Program-made: the position numbers and the translations under genes
In this document: positions 24,901 to 36,582 of the stretch, piece by piece
Layout: each line of letters begins with the position of its first letter
Numbering within the stretch: the stretch's first letter is position 1
Notes under the pieces: generated by a model
The model's database searches: none
What the model saw: only the letters and a program-made list of their open reading frames with translations
What the model was told of the DNA's origin: nothing
Assembly (NCBI GenBank): GCA_013396915.1
Contig: VWZL01000106.1
Coordinates: 1,012,045-1,076,044, forward strand
DNA length: 64,000 nucleotides
Direction: 5' to 3'
Source: Stercorarius parasiticus
Lineage: Eukaryota; Chordata; Aves; Charadriiformes; Stercorariidae

Positions 24901-27900
24901 TGGTCTCCCCACTTGCCTGAACAAGCCAGGGGACAGCTGAACCACGTGTGTAGCGGTTCAAGACATGCAACGCTTTACTTCCTTGGCATATTAAAGCACA
25001 GCTTATCCAGACCTACTGTAATGCTCCTGACTCTGGTCTGGGGCACCTGAGTTTAATGCCCCCCAGCTGAGGGTTAGTACCCCAAGGTGTGTACTTCGCA
25101 ACACTCAGACAGCAGTGAATACCTGCCTGGCCAAGCCTAGCCTGAGTACTGAAGTTTTTGCCAATGGAGGTGTGCAAAGGCAAGAAGGAATCCCGAGATC
25201 CTGTGCAAATAAGGGTTTAGACTCTACACCATAAACCTGGCTCTCCAGTAGCCAAGGGAGTACCTCAGTTATTTGCCACAGGGGCAACTTTAAAATGTTT
25301 CTTCTCACTTCTTCCATATGACATTCTAGTTAGCCCTGGGACCAGTTCTTAGAGGAACAAAAAGCGCTCAGATGCCCAGTAGAGTACGCTGCCCTGCAGA
25401 GTGAAAGGCTTAAATGCAGCTCCCTGCCTCCAAGTGGCCAAAAAGGTGCTGCAGAAATAGTTCAGTGAGCGTGGCTAGCTGGTACGTTGACTAGTTGGCA
25501 TCCTCTTGCCCGTCCTGCAGGAGAAGTTTTATGGCAGAAATCTCCAAGCAGAGGTTCTCCCTCTCCAGTATGTATCACAGGGATGTGTCTGTGGGATGAG
25601 CGCACATACTCTTGTTACTTTGCCGCTTCCTGGATCTCCGTTGTCCTTTGATTTATTTCTCTGACCCCTGACTTTGCTTCTCTGCAGTGCCTGATGAGGC
25701 TGCAGCTATGGAGCGCAAAGTGGTCAGATCCCAAATCCCTTTGTGAATTCAGCCTCAGGGGTCCTGTCCTGCAGCTCCAGGAGCTAAATGAAATCTCAAA
25801 GTAGTCAAGGCAGGCATTTGAATTTTGTCTTTCCTTACGTGTGAAGTGACGCCTTTATCATTTTTCCCTTGCCTCTCCCATCCTGTACACCCAGAGTCCT
25901 GTTTGCCCTCTTCAGTAATGGAATATGGCTCTGCAATGTCAGGTCAACACAGCTATCAGTAGGATCTTGTTCCTGTTCTTGCCTCATCAAATTGTTAACA
26001 AAGGTAGCAACATCAGCATTTAAAAGCTGGGGGTACCAGTGTCAGGGTAGACCTCTCCTCCGTAGGCTCAGCTTGTGACAGAAGAGACATTGAGCTGAAT
26101 TTGCGTGGCATTGATGGAGCATACGTACACAGCGCTTTGTACATCAGAGCCCACCGGTGCATTGTCGCTTGCCCTTCAGAGTGGTTCTGTTTGAGAAGAA
26201 ATTAATTAATCTTAGCCTCTTTGAGGATGGGGGTGTAGCGAGTTCGTTAGCCCCCTGCATCAGTGCCAGTGGCACTCTGCCCTTTCCATCCTGGCGGAGG
26301 GAGGAGGCTTCAGGATGAAAGCACAGCTGGCCAGCGGGGACCTAACGCTTGGTTTCCCCTCTCCCGCTGTAGGAAAAAGACTTCAACATGGTGGAGCACA
26401 GTCGCTGGCTGTCTCTCTGTGGGGAGCCCCTTGTTTTTCCGCTCAGGGGCACAGGAATTTGGAGAACCGGGGTGGTGGAAACTGGTTCATAATAAACCCC
26501 CAACCATGAAACCTGAAGGAGAGAAGTTGTCTGCATCTGCACTAAAGGCAAAAGGTAACTCTTTCCCTGATGGTGTGTAGGTTCCTTGTTATGGCCAGAG
26601 CTGGAAGACATGAGAAAAGTTTATTTAAAACAATGTGTTTGTGTGTATGGACAGTTACAGGGCATGATTTTTATTTTTTTCTTAGTTTCTCTGCTATAAT
26701 TCTTGATTTAAGAGGATTGTGGTGCATATGCTGCAGTATGAGAAGCCTGTTATATTTCATTGCCTTTTTGCATTGTGCTAAATGATTTAGAGGCTTTTGA
26801 GATTTGTTCAGGTTTTTTAAGATTTGTTCAGGTTTTTTGTAGCTAAAATCTACAATTTCTCTGTTCCTCTTTACCCTAGGAAAGGTTTTTTTTATGTTTT
26901 GTCCACACTAGATGCGAATTCCCTTCTATGTGGAGGAGCAAAATTGGGGCTTAAATGAGTCTTTAGTGGTGTATTGGCTACATGTCCAGGAGTGAATTTC
27001 TTGTATATTTTGAAAATACATCTTCTAAGATTTGTAGGCAATGTGTGGTTTTGACTGCATGGTATGTGTCCAGTGGCTGCAGGAGCTCAGTGTCTGTTAG
27101 AATAAGCAAACTACTTCTTCAGCAGCTTCAAAGCCACCTCTGGATCCTATCATTACTGTGGAAGGACTCAGGAAGCGGGTAAGCCGCAATCCAGTCGAAT
27201 CGGCCATGGAGCTGAAGGAGAAGAGATCTCGCACTCAGGAAGCCAAGGATATTCGGAGAGCCCAGAAGGAGGCAGCTGGCTTCCTAGACCGGAGTACTTC
27301 CTCCACTCCCGTTAAATTCAGCAGTCGAGGCCGTCGTCCCGATATTGTCCTTGAGAAAGGAGAGGTGATTGACTTCTCCTCCTTGAGCTCTTCAGATCGC
27401 ACTCCTCTGACAAGCCCTTCTCCTTCCCCCTCTCTGGACTTCTCTGCTCCTGGCACTCCAGCCTCGCATTCAGCTACTCCCAGCCTTCTCTCAGAAGCAG
27501 ATCTCATCCCAGATGTCATGCCACCACAGGCTCTGTTTCATGGTAAGAGATGCCATGTTTTTTTTAATAATAAGCCATACATAGTTGTCATGGAAGATGT
27601 TTTTAAAAAAAAAAAANTCCAATGAGCTGCAGGATCTTTTAAATATAAGATGGAAAGTAACTGGTAAACTTCTGTTTGTCTTAGTTGTGTGTAAATCTTG
27701 ATTAGTTTTCCATAGTGGTATTGCGAGCTTATAAGGCCAGAAGGAACCTCCATTACGGTCTTCTGAGGGATCCTGAATAAACAATGGGTAGATTTCACCT
27801 AGCAACTGCTGCACCACTCAGCATAAGCAACACAGATTATGCTGTTAGATAGCAACTCTAATTTTGCCTCAACCGTTTCTTGAATGGGAGAAATTTAATT

Positions 27901-30900
27901 CTCATGGTAATGTTCCAGTAGTTCTCTAAGTTCAAACATCCCAATTAACAAATGTTACGTATCGGTCAGGTTGCAAAGCAGTGATGCAGGCTGAATGCTT
28001 TTAGGAGCCAGACCTCAATCTTAATTGGAGAAGTCGAGAATAAAGTACTTGTTGGAAGGAAAGATAGTCTGGTTCTGTAGAGGGACAAATCCTGTGCTTC
28101 TGTGTCTCATAGCTGTTCCCTCAGTTTAAACAGAACTGCTCCAGGGTATGCTAGCTGAAGATACAGTTCACCAGCTTGACTATTTGATCCCCAGTCTTCA
28201 GGAATTTTCAAAAATGTAACACTTGTCAAAGACAAGTATCAAAACCACTTGCAGCTCAGGAGTCCCATGTTTTCAGGTGCCGAAATGCAAGACACCTTAG
28301 AAGCAGGACTGATTCTGTGTCCTGAAACAGGACTCCTTACGGTGTCTGCTGTCCAAAATCGGAAGGTCCAGAAGTATATAGAAAACGGAGTGTGTTGGGT
28401 AAACCTGCTTTATTTCTCCTTAGCAGAAAAGTTCTGTGACAACCCTTTTTGGAAGGGGGTTTGATGTTTACATTTTTTTCCTGGATTATTTTGATCTCTT
28501 GAACAGATGATGAGGAGATGGAAGGAGATGGAGTCATAGACCCAGGAATAGAGTATGTGCCCCCTCCCAGTGGGACAGCTGGTGCTGGCACTGTGATAGC
28601 AAGTAGAAAAAAAGTGAAGACAGCTGAGCAGATCAAGCAAGAGGTGGAGAGTGAAGAAGAAAAAACAGAAAGGATGGAAGGTGACAGTGAAGATCCTGAA
28701 GAGTCAAACGCATCGCTGCAGGTGAGGGGGCGAGACAAGAGGAAGCCACAGCTGGAGAAGGATGCTAAACCCAGAGCTCCCAAGCATACCTCTGTTAGCA
28801 TCTATGAGGAAAAGCTGCTTCTGAAGAGACTGGAAGCCTGTCCCAACGCCATGAGCATGACTCCAGAGGCCCGGAGACTGAGGCGCAAGCTGATAGTCAG
28901 GCAGGCCAAGAGGGAAAGAGGACTGCCGCTCTTTGACTTGGACCAAGTTGTGAACGCTGCGCTGCTCTTGGTCGATGGGATTTACGGAGCCAAAGAAGGA
29001 GGTGTTTCCAGGTCCCCAGTAGGGCAAGCAACGTACAGAACTACTAGCCAGGATTTCAGGATCTTGGACAGATACCAGGTGAGCGTTTCCAAATCTACGT
29101 GAGCTTTTGGCACTGGTTATTTTAAGAGCTTTTGCTGCAGACAGCAATGTAATCTTGAGGTTATCTGACTCCCAAAGTGAAAAGGATTATGTGAACAAGA
29201 CTCATTTTGACTTGGGGCTGTGTCCCCACCAATGCTCTCACAAGCCCCTTTCTTCTTGGGACATGCTCGTACAGCACAGCTGTCTATCAGTGTCAGCACC
29301 ACAAAGGTCTATGTATTTGTACTCCAGCCCCGCCCAAACACTGATGGTGGAGGCCTGGAGGTACCCAAACAGGCAGTTGCTCTTTCATGCTGTGTCGGAG
29401 GGAGATCACTTGCGGCACTTTTCAGAGTAATGTATGTGGCTCATAGGTTTGGGTGCTAAATCTGAGAGTGCACAGCAGAGTCCTGTGAGGTGGGACCATC
29501 GTGCTGTGGGTCCAGCCCATCCTGTCAAATGGAAAGGCCCTTATTCTCCCTCTGTTGATATGATCCCCCTGTGTTGAGTCATTGACTAATCTTCCTGAAA
29601 TGTTCTGCATTTTTTTGTACGTCTAGACAATGCTGCCTGCCATGAAGGGATATCGACAGCAGACAACAAAGTTTCTGTATCGACTGGTAGGCTCAGAAGA
29701 CCTGCTGACAGACCACAGTATTGTCAGTCCTTACACATCCCGTGTCCTGAAACCGTACATCAGGTACAGATGGTCAGAGGTTGAATTTGCTCTTGGCTTG
29801 TGAACCAACAGCCCATGGAGAGGACACCTTTCCTGGGCACTGCTCCTCACTCCCTGGAGCACAACTCAGTATACTGTGGTAACCCTGAAAGGACAGTATT
29901 TAAATTATTTAGCTCTGCATTGGAAGGGGAATCTCCAAGAGAGGTCAGGGCAGAGAGGTAATCACTGTAGTCATTTAGTGGAAGTTGCACCTGCTCTTGG
30001 GACAGAACTCCTTGTTCCTGTTGTAAGGAGAGGCTGCCTTGGTGTGCTGCAGATCTGGGAAGTTTCCTGGCCTCTGACACAAGGGTGGTTTTGCTGAGCT
30101 GGGTGCTGTTTTCCCACATGAATGGAAGACTCTGTTCTTTTGTTCCGAGTTGAGTGTGTCAGAAAATATTTTATGGGCAGTACCCATTCAGCTGCAGTGG
30201 CAGTTATTGTTGCTCACTCGCCTTTTGTGTTTGCTTTTCATGTTACTGGCAGGCGCGATTATGAGACAAAGCCCCCAAAACTCAGGCTGCTGGCAGAAAT
30301 CCGGGCGTATCCACACAAGAATGATCTCAACTGGAAGGCTGAGCCAGAAGCACCCATTGATTACTGCTACGTTCGCCCTAATCACATCCCCACTATAAAC
30401 TCTATGTGCCACGAATTCTTCTGGCCCGGTAAGATTCCTTCAGCGCTTGGTTTTCTAAGGAGGAAGTGGTTTTGTTCAGAAAAAAAATATTCTTGGGCCA
30501 AACTTTTCTTCGGTTGGTATCTGGCTGGGTTCTTAGAAAACCATTATCTGAAGTCATAGGAATGCAGTTGAAATGGAGACGTGGGTTTGGTGTCTTTGTT
30601 TTTCGAGATCATTTAGAGCTGGGCAATTAGGCCTTAATTAACACAGTACTTAAAGAAATAGGTTGTTTTGGGTGACACCATTGATGCCAATAGGAGTAGT
30701 CAGTTACTAAAATTAAGCATCCAGTGAAACGTTTTGCAGAATCTGTGGCTGAAGTAAACAGTTTTATACCAGAGATCTACTCCTCATTAGCTTCATAAGA
30801 AAGTTTCTTCCTAGCAGCTGGATATGTTGGAGTGAAATTGGAAATCGCACTCACAACTGCAAGATTCACTGTGATGTCCTTTATTTCTTATAGCCTCAGT

Positions 30901-33900
30901 ATTTGCAAGGTATGGGAAAGCTTGGGTATTGATTTTTGTGTGTCATTTCTAGAACTGTAGGCTCTTTGGGACAGTGGCTGCCCTTTATGGGGGCAGTTAT
31001 GATGCTGTTGTTTCTAGTTCTTCTGAAATAATAATTGTGATGTTCATCTACTGCATGGATCAGCTTCTGATCAGTAAACAACGCGGCAGGCTAATTTAGA
31101 AAAGCCCAGTACAAACAGTACACACCTTTATTCCAAGTAACTGTTTGCTTTACATTTTGATTTGCAGATAGTGGTTCAATCCGGTTTGTAGTTCAGCAGT
31201 GCTCATACGCTACAGTCAGGATTGGAGCTCTTTGTGCTACTCATTGTCCAAATTGTACAACTCGGGGGGAGATAACATGACATACCTTCCCTTTCACAAG
31301 CTGTTTTGGAGCTCATGAGAGACGCTTGCAATCCTAACAGAGGCTGAACCCCTTCGTCATAGTCTCTCCTCTTCTGATAATGCATTTGAAGTTCTGGCCA
31401 AGTTGGGTCGCACCTTCTTTAAGTTCTTCAGGACTCACCCTGTTTTATTTAACATAAGGAGCGTGGGTGTGTTCCACCCAACTGTGAACTGTTCGTCATT
31501 ATCAGAAAGCTGACACTCCCATCGGTCTCCAAACAGGAATCAAAAATCTCTTCCATGGTGTAAATTTTCTGAGGCTGGGTTTATACGATTATTGCGCCTT
31601 CGTTCTGTTGTAGCAGGAGAGGTAAGCAGCGATACTTCAGGAGATAAAGCACACTGCTTTTGTGGACATGAAGGGTTTAGCTTCACAATAGAGAAGAGCA
31701 TTGTTAAGCTAGCACTGTTATTCAGAGAAACAACTGTAATTCTGCCTAAGTTTAGGCACCCGAAGCATGTGTGCTTGCAGGCTGCTATCGTTTTAGCACA
31801 CATCTTAGGTGTGCTCAGTTGCCTTCTAACAGCGATGCTCTTGTTGACCAAGTTCTTAAGTTTTAGGCACTTCACCAGGTGGGGTAAGCCCAGGCCTTAG
31901 TTCTTCCACCTCTCCATATCCTTCCCAGCAGAGCTGCTCTTGTTTCTCACAAAGCAGAAACAAGTTTGTAGGTAGTTACCGCAAATTAGCTGATGTGAAG
32001 CAAGATTCCCCCTTCTTGTCTCTCACAGTATCTTGTGCCTTCATGTCCTAACGGGAAACATCTCCCGAGCAGACGAGTGGTAAACCGTACTGAGCTAAGT
32101 ATCTTCCTACAGGAATAACTGCGTGCTGAGGGGACGGCACCATTTCATCGACGCCAGTGTGCTCAGGGCAACGTAGCGTTCCTGTACAGACATGCTGTAA
32201 GGCACTTCACAGTCATTTGCAGCCTTGAGATAATTAACATGGCTCCCTATTGCCAATCGATTCCTCCCACGTCTTACTCCACCCAGCTTACTCTCGAGCA
32301 AGAACATAATTCACCCGCTTATTTGTGCCTGGCACCTTATGAAGTCTTGCATCTCATCAAGAGTGATAAACATTACTGGAAAACATACTCTGCTATTTTG
32401 TTATCCCACAGTCCAAACATATCTGCGATTGCCAATTTGAGGCTGAAACTAACATTTATGGCACAGCTCTGCTGTGTCTTGCACCTCGTTTAGGGCCTGT
32501 CCACACAAATTACCAGTCCTCTGTGCTGTGAACTGCACTGCTTGGCCCTAACATGCTGTGTGGATGCTCTCAGGCTGCAGCAGCAATGTGATTAGGCAAG
32601 GTAACGAACTCCAACTCCACGCGGAAGCCATCAGCTTCAGGCGTTTCTGTCCAGCCTCTGACTCACAGAAGCACCGCTGCCTGAGAGGCTGCTTCACGCC
32701 CCAGATTAGAGAATTTGCATGCTAAAAGCAAGTGTCTTGATAGCGTTGAAAGCTGTGGTCAGGTTCATGGTGCAGCTCTACAAACAGCTGAGTATGCACA
32801 ACAGAGGAAGCAGCAGGAGCTCAAGGCCAGGTGGAGAAAAGAGATAGGAACCTTAGGCAGGTAATGCTACCACAGCTGAAGCCCAGTTTTACATCTGCTG
32901 TGTCTGGAGAGGGTTTGCAGGAAGAACGGGATGGTTCACTCCATGTATCTGTCTGATACGCTCTGAATCTCCCCCCTTTGCTTGTCTGCAGGCAGGTCTT
33001 TCAGCACTTGCTGACTGGAATAGGAATGGTGTACACCAACCTGGTGCTGGCCTGGTATTCCCAGGTGGAATGAAGAAGCCAACCATTGTCCATTAATGCT
33101 ACTGTAGCCCTTAAGAGCCCTAGGCAAGAGGCCAAACTTACTAGGACCCAATCCAGCAAACATTTGCACGCACAAGTATCTTTATTCACATGCATATTTA
33201 GAACTGGCTCCTTAGCAGAGTCCATTGATATGGCTGAGAATACAAGCCAAGGAAAGATTAATTGGGTGCTGAGGTTGTGTGATTTTTTTTAATTATTTTT
33301 TATTTTTAAAACCATTCTGGTTTAGAGAACCCGCTTTTTGAGTTTTAGTTTCATCCCTGGGTCATTGGGGAGGAAATCAGCTTTGTTAATTTCTCCATGT
33401 GCGAATACCCAGTAGTTGGTAGGTCTTGTTTGTTTGGTTGGTTGGTTGAAGCAGATTTAGTTCAATCGCTGAGCTTTGAAATTAAGGCAAAAGGAATGTT
33501 TCTAAAAAGACTTAAAACCCTGAATTTCCATGCAAGTGTGACACAGAATAGTCTGCTTTTCTTTTGGTTTGTAGTGCTTTCAGCTGCAGTTTGACTCTTT
33601 TTCCGTAGGAATTGATTTGTCAGAATGCCTGCAATATCCAGACTTCAGCGTCGTCGTCCTTTACAAGAAAGTTATCATTGCCTTTGGCTTTATGGTGCCA
33701 GATGTGAAATACAATGAAGCTTACATCTCTTTTCTGTTAGTTCACCCTGAGTGGAGAAGAGCTGGGATTGCAACCTTCATGATTTACCATCTTATCCAGG
33801 TAACAAAGAAGTCCTGTGTCTCTGCTAAAGAACCATCTCTCCTTTTCCTCTTGCCCTTTCTGTGCTTACACACCTGCATAGATTCTCAGCAGCCCCTGTG

Positions 33901-36582
33901 AACATTTATGGGGGGAAATCACTTCAAAAGCAGAAACTAAAATGTATTTAGAAGAATAACCATACTGGTCAGGTCCTCAAAGTTAGTGAGATGCTGTGAG
34001 AATTTGGCTGTCTTGGGATTGACTTTGTGTTCTTCAGTGGTCAATAGACAGTAATATCGTAAATTTGGGGTTTAAAGGAGAAGATGAGATAATAAAGGGG
34101 AGGTTCAGAAATAATCTATTGCAGCTTTCTTGGCTAACCCTGAAGGTTTATTCTGTGACCAGGGCTGTTGCATTAAATCACTTACTGATCTTAATCATTC
34201 TCTTTCACTTCTGATATGCTGGCTCAAATCCAGCTGAGCTGAAGATAAAGAATAAGTGTTTGCAATCTCACTCAAATTTGTTCAAACTAGCTTGTACTGG
34301 GCTTTGTTCCACAGGGACGTTTGGGGAAAATTAATCTGAGCTAACTAAACAGGTGGTATTAAAGTAGTTAAACTTCATTAAATGTCTGAGTGAATACTGT
34401 TATTCAGGTAGCCTTAATTCCATTCACTTTCTTGAATTAAATTGCAGGAAAGCCAGCTTAATTTTGAGGGAGGATGCAGACAGATGGCATTTTCAGAGCC
34501 CAACTGTGCCTCACCAGGGCCCACGGTTTTACCACTCCCTGAACACTGTTGGCAGAGATGGTGATGTGAAACATTCCTTAACTTGTTTTAGTCAAGATGA
34601 GCTGCACTAGCAAAAACTCACCATTGAAACTGTTTTTCCTCATACTCATTTGGCTGAAGAGAGGCAGGGAGTGCTGGCAGAGCCTTGGGAACTGTGATCT
34701 TGGAAAAGCAGTTTCCACTGAGCGTAGCTCTTCTGGGCCACCTGAGGGTAACTATTCTACCTACACGGCTCTCTGCAGTGTCCGGCTCTCTGCTCTAACG
34801 TGTTGACACAGGCTGCTAACCAGTCTACTTTAAATTCATCCCTTAAATTTCCCAAGCATCTCTGGGTAAAGCGTTTAAGTAAATTGCCCTCAACTGTGGT
34901 CTGTTGACGTGAGATGTCAACACCTAGTGAGAACAGGCACAAGCGATGTGCCAAGGTTTGCAGGGATCCAGCAGCTGGACTCATGTCTCTCCAGCAGAGT
35001 TGGGATGCGTTGGCAAGTCACCTGTGGAAAATAATCACAGCTCTTTGCAGGATGTATCCCAGCCAATTAACCTAATTCTGCTTGCAGGTAGACTAGCGTA
35101 AAATTATCATCTTGAGGAGAGCCAGGCAGGTTTGAGACTGGTTAGTCTCGCTAGCAATGAGAGATCACCAGCATATGTTCAGCTCACATTAGATTTATTT
35201 TTCCGTTGCTGATTATTTGTCAGTGGTAGAAGGGGTTTAGTCATGTAGGAGGGGAAATGGTGGTTGTCAGCTTCTGTTCCTCAAGCGCCAGATCGTATGT
35301 GCTGCTTTGCAGCCTGCTTGGGCTGACACCAGGGTCTGCTCCCTGTAGCAAAAGCCACTTTCATACACTGTTTGGATTAAGGGTAATTCCCCGTCTCTTG
35401 GATCAGCGTGCTGAGTTTGGGGATGGATTCTTGGAAACGGCATAATCTAACAGAAAATGTGTTGATGCAAACGGTGCCTTGATGATGAGTTTGTTGTCAG
35501 AAGTTACCCTCTAATGCATTGAGCCCAGAGGACCAAACTGCATCTTCTTAATATCTCATTCCAACTACCTATTCCCGGAAATGAATCCTCATTATTTCAC
35601 TTGTTTGGTTTTGTTGTTTTTTTTTTTCTTAAATCCCTGTGAGAGCTTTCCCTTTGAATGGTCTACCTTGGAAGTTTCCTGAAGGGTGTTACTGTTCTCA
35701 CTTAAGAGTTACAATACATTCAATATACATAGAATGCTATTAATACACTAGATGAAAGCAGGAAAAAAAATATTGGCATCTTTATCAGAGAGCTGCTGGT
35801 TAGAATATTCTGGGATCTTTAATGTAACTTCAGCCATGCCATTTGCTGCCTGAACTGAATTCCCTGCCTTCTCAGGAGGCGAGTGCTGTGCCCTGAAGGA
35901 TGGGAGAGGAGCTGGGTGGGATAGACAGGAATTCCAGCATGACAGCCCAGAGGTGCACTGGGGCTGCTAGCGCGGTCCCAGGGAGCTCAGCTCTGTTTGC
36001 TGATGGGGAGGAGCGCGGCGCCTGATCCTCTGGCATGTTTTGTCTTTTCTTCAGGCCATAGTTAATAAGTATTTGAGATCAGTGCTGTACACTGAGATTA
36101 TTTTTAATTAACAATTACTTAGCAATTGACAATGGAAAGCTGACAAATTATAATCCAGAACCTGCTTTCATTGTCAGAGAGTCCATGTTTCCCAGAAACA
36201 AAGGCTCTGAGAAAGAGCGGCGCTCTCTTCGCCTTTCAGCTGTTGCTATGTGTGGTAACTTCTGTGTCGAGGCCTGCGATTTTCTCACATTTCCTCAGGA
36301 ACTTGAATACCTGAACTGATGAATCTCCTCACCTCCGCATTCCCCCAGAGGCTGTCTCATTCTCTTGCTGTGATTCTCTCCCCCCCCCACCTCCCCCTCC
36401 CTTGGCAGACCTGCATGGGCAAAGATGTAACCCTTCACGTCTCTGCAAGCAACCCTGCTATGCTGCTCTACCAGAAATTTGGATTTAAGACTGAAGAATA
36501 CATTTTGGATTTTTATGACAAATACTATCCCTTGGACAGCAAGGAGTGCAAGCATGCGTTCTTTCTCAGGCTGCGGCGCTGA
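18650..36582 (+). CDS. KAT14: KAT14 (CSRP2BP/ATAC2) lysine acetyltransferase 14, complete
   Basis: KAT14 is a subunit of the nuclear ATAC complex (with GCN5/PCAF, ADA2A and ADA3); it has a C-terminal GNAT acetyltransferase fold and was also found as a partner of the LIM protein CSRP2. Ten coding exons join in frame: 18650-18905, 21440-21558, 23737-23858, 26373-26554, 27123-27542, 28507-29078, 29627-29763, 30253-30428, 33609-33799 and 36409-36582. They total 2349 nt, that is 782 residues plus stop, the same length as the human protein. Features in order: acidic N-terminus; Cys pairs C76-x2-C79 and C105/C106-x-C108; a Ser/Pro-rich middle; acidic and basic linkers; GNAT domain from about residue 640 with the acetyl-CoA loop RRAGIA at 711-716 and a final NPAMLLYQKFGF segment. 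The start has purine at -3 and G at +4. No frame break was seen. The gene is much more compact than in mammals, at 18 kb. Confidence 0.97.
19640..19740. repeat. T/G low-complexity tract
   Basis: About 100 bases of T runs broken by G (gttttttgt, ggtttttt) in KAT14 intron 1. No coding content. Confidence 0.75.
21440..21558 (+). CDS. KAT14: KAT14 coding exon 2
   Basis: Residues 86-125 with the second Cys cluster (FRFTCCDCSEDGKEQ). Acceptor ttcattttag, donor CAA|GTAAGT. It is preceded by a 2.5-kb intron. Confidence 0.95.
21769..21830. repeat. Three copies of a 20-bp T-rich unit
   Basis: The unit cctttttttgtgttgttttt occurs three times in exact tandem, in KAT14 intron 2. Exact identity suggests a recent duplication, or slippage in assembly. 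Confidence 0.9.
23645..23667. repeat. (TG)n microsatellite
   Basis: About 11 TG units in the KAT14 intron, 70 bp before coding exon 3. Confidence 0.9.
23737..23858 (+). CDS. KAT14: KAT14 coding exon 3
   Basis: Residues 126-165 and two bases of 166. The segment VVMLAMYNLSLEG to KHWTFLLGN is rich in aromatic and helical residues and is typical of the family. Acceptor tctattccag, donor CAG|GTAAAG. Confidence 0.95.
26373..26554 (+). CDS. KAT14: KAT14 coding exon 4
   Basis: Residues 166-226 with the Trp-rich motif KKTSTWWSTVAGCLS and FGEPGWWKLVHN. Acceptor ctcccgctgtag, donor AAG|GTAACT. Exon ends in phase 1. Confidence 0.95.
27123..27542 (+). CDS. KAT14: KAT14 coding exon 5
   Basis: Residues 227-366. 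A basic segment (MELKEKRSRTQEAKDIRRAQ) is followed by a Ser/Pro-rich, probably disordered segment. The acceptor is a tandem CAGCAG, so the exon could also start at 27126 with loss of one Ala. Donor ATG|GTAAGA. Confidence 0.95.
27715..27850 (-). mobile_element. Ancient CR1-like 3' fragment (weak)
   Basis: The text ataaggccagaaggaacctc followed by ttacggtcttct resembles the antisense 3' end of old CR1 subfamilies of archosaurs and turtles. It lies in the KAT14 intron after coding exon 5. It is short and diverged, so this is a tentative call. Confidence 0.4.
28507..29078 (+). CDS. KAT14: KAT14 coding exon 6
   Basis: Residues 367-557, the largest exon. An acidic stretch with a likely sumoylation-type IKQEVESEEE sequence precedes a helical segment (SIYEEKLLLKRLEACP, then LPLFDLDQVVNAALLLVDGI). 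Acceptor tctcttgaacag, donor CAG|GTGAGC. The acidic first third is the least conserved part of the protein. Confidence 0.95.
29627..29763 (+). CDS. KAT14: KAT14 coding exon 7
   Basis: Residues 558-602, with QQTTKFLYRLVGSEDLLTD and SIVSPYTSR. Acceptor gtacgtctag, donor CAG|GTACAG. Exon ends in phase 2. Confidence 0.94.
30253..30428 (+). CDS. KAT14: KAT14 coding exon 8
   Basis: Residues 603-661, entry into the GNAT domain: DYCYVRPNHIPTINSMCHEF. Acceptor ttactggcag, donor CCG|GTAAGA. Confidence 0.95.
33609..33799 (+). CDS. KAT14: KAT14 coding exon 9, GNAT core
   Basis: Residues 662-725, the GNAT core strands (VVVLYKKVIIAFGFMVPD, then YISFLLVHPEW) and the acetyl-CoA pyrophosphate-binding loop RRAGIA at 711-716. 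Acceptor ttttccgtag, donor CAG|GTAACA. Confidence 0.96.
36409..36582 (+). CDS. KAT14: KAT14 coding exon 10, last
   Basis: Residues 726-782 and TGA. Contains DVTLHVSASNPAMLLYQKFG, the GNAT motif-B region, and the basic end LRLRR. The acceptor is preceded by a strong C-rich tract (36379-36402). Confidence 0.96.
   Translation, partial: TCMGKDVTLHVSASNPAMLLYQKFGFKTEEYILDFYDKYYPLDSKECKHAFFLRLRR

Noticed and set aside
31592..31900. 102-codon plus-strand frame in KAT14 intron 8
   Set aside because: No family resemblance and no coding exon signals; the KAT14 frame skips it cleanly.
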